Shown: positions 62,344 through 64,000 of the stretch, piece after piece
Layout of the letters: every line of letters begins with the position of its first letter
How positions within the stretch are numbered: the first letter of the stretch is position 1
Assembly: GCF_019097595.1 (NCBI RefSeq)
Contig: NC_080718.1
Span: forward strand, 11,068,657 to 11,132,656
Length of the DNA: 64,000 bases
Direction of reading: 5' to 3'
DNA from: Hemibagrus wyckioides
Lineage: Eukaryota > Chordata > Actinopteri > Siluriformes > Bagridae
Translations under genes and position numbers: made by a program
The notes under the pieces: model-generated
What the model was told of the DNA's origin: nothing
What the model saw: the letters and a program-made list of their open reading frames with translations, nothing else
Databases searched by the model: none

Positions 62344-63239
62344 AGGTATTAGAAAAAAATTATGGCTGCTTTCTAGACGTGCTAAACAAGTATGTAATTT
62401 TCTGCAAACCTGTCCCTGGGTCATAAGCCAAAAAAAACATGATTTTGAACAGTGACCAAAATTAGTGAGAGTCTAATCAACCCACTATAAAATAACTTTT
62501 ACTGATAGCTGCTGTAAAATATACTCCACTTGTTTGCAGCTGGTGTTTTATTATGTAGTAATAGTTGCAGTGGTCTGGGAAAATACTGGACTAAAACAGA
62601 TGGATTTCAAGAGGAAATAATTTATCTGGGTCTGGGATCTTCCAGTGCACAAGTACCTTTATTTGTCTTAAATCATCCTTATCATATATTTTATTCCCTG
62701 CCCTTGAGCATGAAATTATTTAATTTCCGACCTAAAATGTCAGCAAAATACAACAGGTTTATGAAATGTATGCCAAATACAGATTTGAAGAATTCTGACT
62801 GAACAAAAGTGAAGCAAACAGATTTCTTCAGCAGGGGGTATCTGTCTCATAAGCTGTTTAGTGAAGAGGAATTCTGCAGTATGATTAATGCTGTCACACC
62901 TGACTAATGGTGTCTGAACTCAAGCGACCCTACACTTGGAATAAATGAGGGACGCTGTGTCCACCTGTGTCCAGGGGGTGATGTTTCACACCGAGGGTCT
63001 GAATTCATCTATCTAATAATCCCACTCCTAATCAAACCCAGCCTTATATATGATTTAAATTATGGTAGAATAACTATGTTACTCATATGGGAAATGTCTC
63101 AATCAATAATGCTTTATATTATGGTCCGCTTAAGTGATATTATTTAACGTTAGTTTACATAAACAAACCATGTATGTCAGTATTAATATACCCCACCTAC
63201 TGCTGAACAACAAAAACTAGATTTCAGTTCACCAGGTAA

Positions 63240-63737
63240 AACAATTAGTTTGGCTGAACTCAATAAATTGGTTGCTGCATTTATTGTTGAGGAGATGCAG
63301 CCACTCTTCACTGTGAAGGCGCCGACATTTTGTAATATCAGCAAAATCAGGGAAATGGACAGGGGCCGTGCTCTCCGATCGCAAAACCTTTACAAGCTTT
63401 TTGGACAAGGCATATATAGAAATGGAGACAGACCTGAAGAAAACATTTGCAGATTGATCTAATTTTAGAATGACTTTAAGAAGCCTATATTGCACTCTTT
63501 AATGTCTTTATTAACTTGGACTGTGAGTTTACTTTGTAATGGAACACATAAGTTTGTATGTGTATAAAATGAAAAGAGAACGAGTCTACTGGTCAAATTG
63601 AAGAAAAAGTATCGCAAAAGTAACGTAACGCATTACTTTTTATAAAAAATAACTAAATAAATGCAATTTGTTACTTTTTTAGGGGGTAACGCAATATTGT
63701 AATGCATTACTTTTAAAAGTAACTTTCCCCAACACTG
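63240..63737 (+). mobile_element. hAT transposon fragment in right arm
   Basis: The terminal repeat at the right end reads AAGTAACTTTCCCCAACACT-G (ending 63737). Upstream, in different frames, are LNKLVAAFIVEEMQPLFTV and DRKTFTSFLDKAYIEMETDL, both typical of hAT-type transposases. Frame breaks separate them. Its presence in both arms shows that it inserted before the inverted duplication. Confidence 0.75.
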
Positions 63738-64000
63738 AATATAATATATAATAACAAATATAATATATTTGTTATTTTTCACATTTTAGTAAACCATTTA
63801 AAGGTTGTGAAATTCTGTAAAAATGATCTGTATATGAGTGAAAAATTCGGTTTGTGTTGCGTTTAAAGGAAACTTTTATACATATACTGATGGCTAAAAA
63901 TAATCAGAGTGAGACTGCAATAGGAACAAATATAAACATTTATTTAAGCAAAGTCTATAAGAAGTACACAAAAGTTTATTTCTAAACAATTCTATATATG

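Larger units (their letters stand above)
61836..64000. repeat. right arm of the large inverted duplication
   Basis: Reverse complement of 49296-51097, still matching at the last base of the window, so the arm continues outside. The left-arm counterpart of the window end lies about 320 bases beyond the last exon of the Miga-like gene, which predicts an inverted copy of that gene next to this window. Confidence 0.9.

Noticed and set aside
62135..62455. Open frame of VLVYTGLYQ repeats (and its mirror at 42488-42754)
   Set aside because: Translation of a minisatellite; the frame follows the repeat period and has no exon signals.

Overview
The window looks like nuclear DNA of a ray-finned fish, quite possibly an ostariophysan, though the species cannot be fixed from the sequence. 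The reasons are intron-split vertebrate genes (a complete DQX1 with GT-AG introns), at least six recognisable Tc1-like transposon copies, tRNA-derived SINEs, teleost LINE 3' tails, hAT-type MITEs and dense microsatellites. There are no bacterial operons, ribosome binding sites or CRISPR arrays.

Layout. 1-9.5 kb: a CpG-rich promoter-like block, SINE/LINE debris, two Tc1 copies of one family, and one unrecognised first coding exon (minus, 6043-6450). 9.5-20.0 kb: the complete eleven-exon gene for DQX1, a DEAH-family helicase relative, on the minus strand. Its intron 9 carries another Tc1 relic and intron 8 a MITE. A promoter with a CLEAR-type palindrome lies just upstream. 20.3-22.3 kb: MITE and Tc1 fragments. 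22.3-31.8 kb: a 9.5-kb minisatellite built of 35-bp and 42-bp units, ending in what looks like a LINE 3' tail. 32-42 kb: transposon relics and long stretches with nothing recognisable, plus traces of an unrecognised minus-strand gene near 41-42.4 kb.

42.8-49.3 kb: a plus-strand gene of at least 17 small exons whose C-terminal half resembles the Miga (mitoguardin/FAM73) domain. A cassette of four exons in it is duplicated in tandem. Upstream lies a dimeric repeat with a Tc1 element inserted in it, and the neighbouring repeat copy preserves the empty site. 49.3-51.1 kb and 61.8-64.0 kb form a large inverted duplication that begins in the 3' flank of this gene and runs off the window end, so a second inverted copy of the gene probably lies just outside.

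The 10.7-kb spacer between the arms holds a Tc1 copy with long terminal repeats, LTR-retrotransposon gag and copia pol remnants, two intact-looking exons of a receptor tyrosine phosphatase catalytic domain with no visible partners, and the last three exons of a minus-strand SAMD3-like gene.

The genes do not form a pathway. DQX1 is the one complete, confidently named gene. Exon models were drawn by hand from splice consensus, reading frame and remembered family similarity, with no alignments run.
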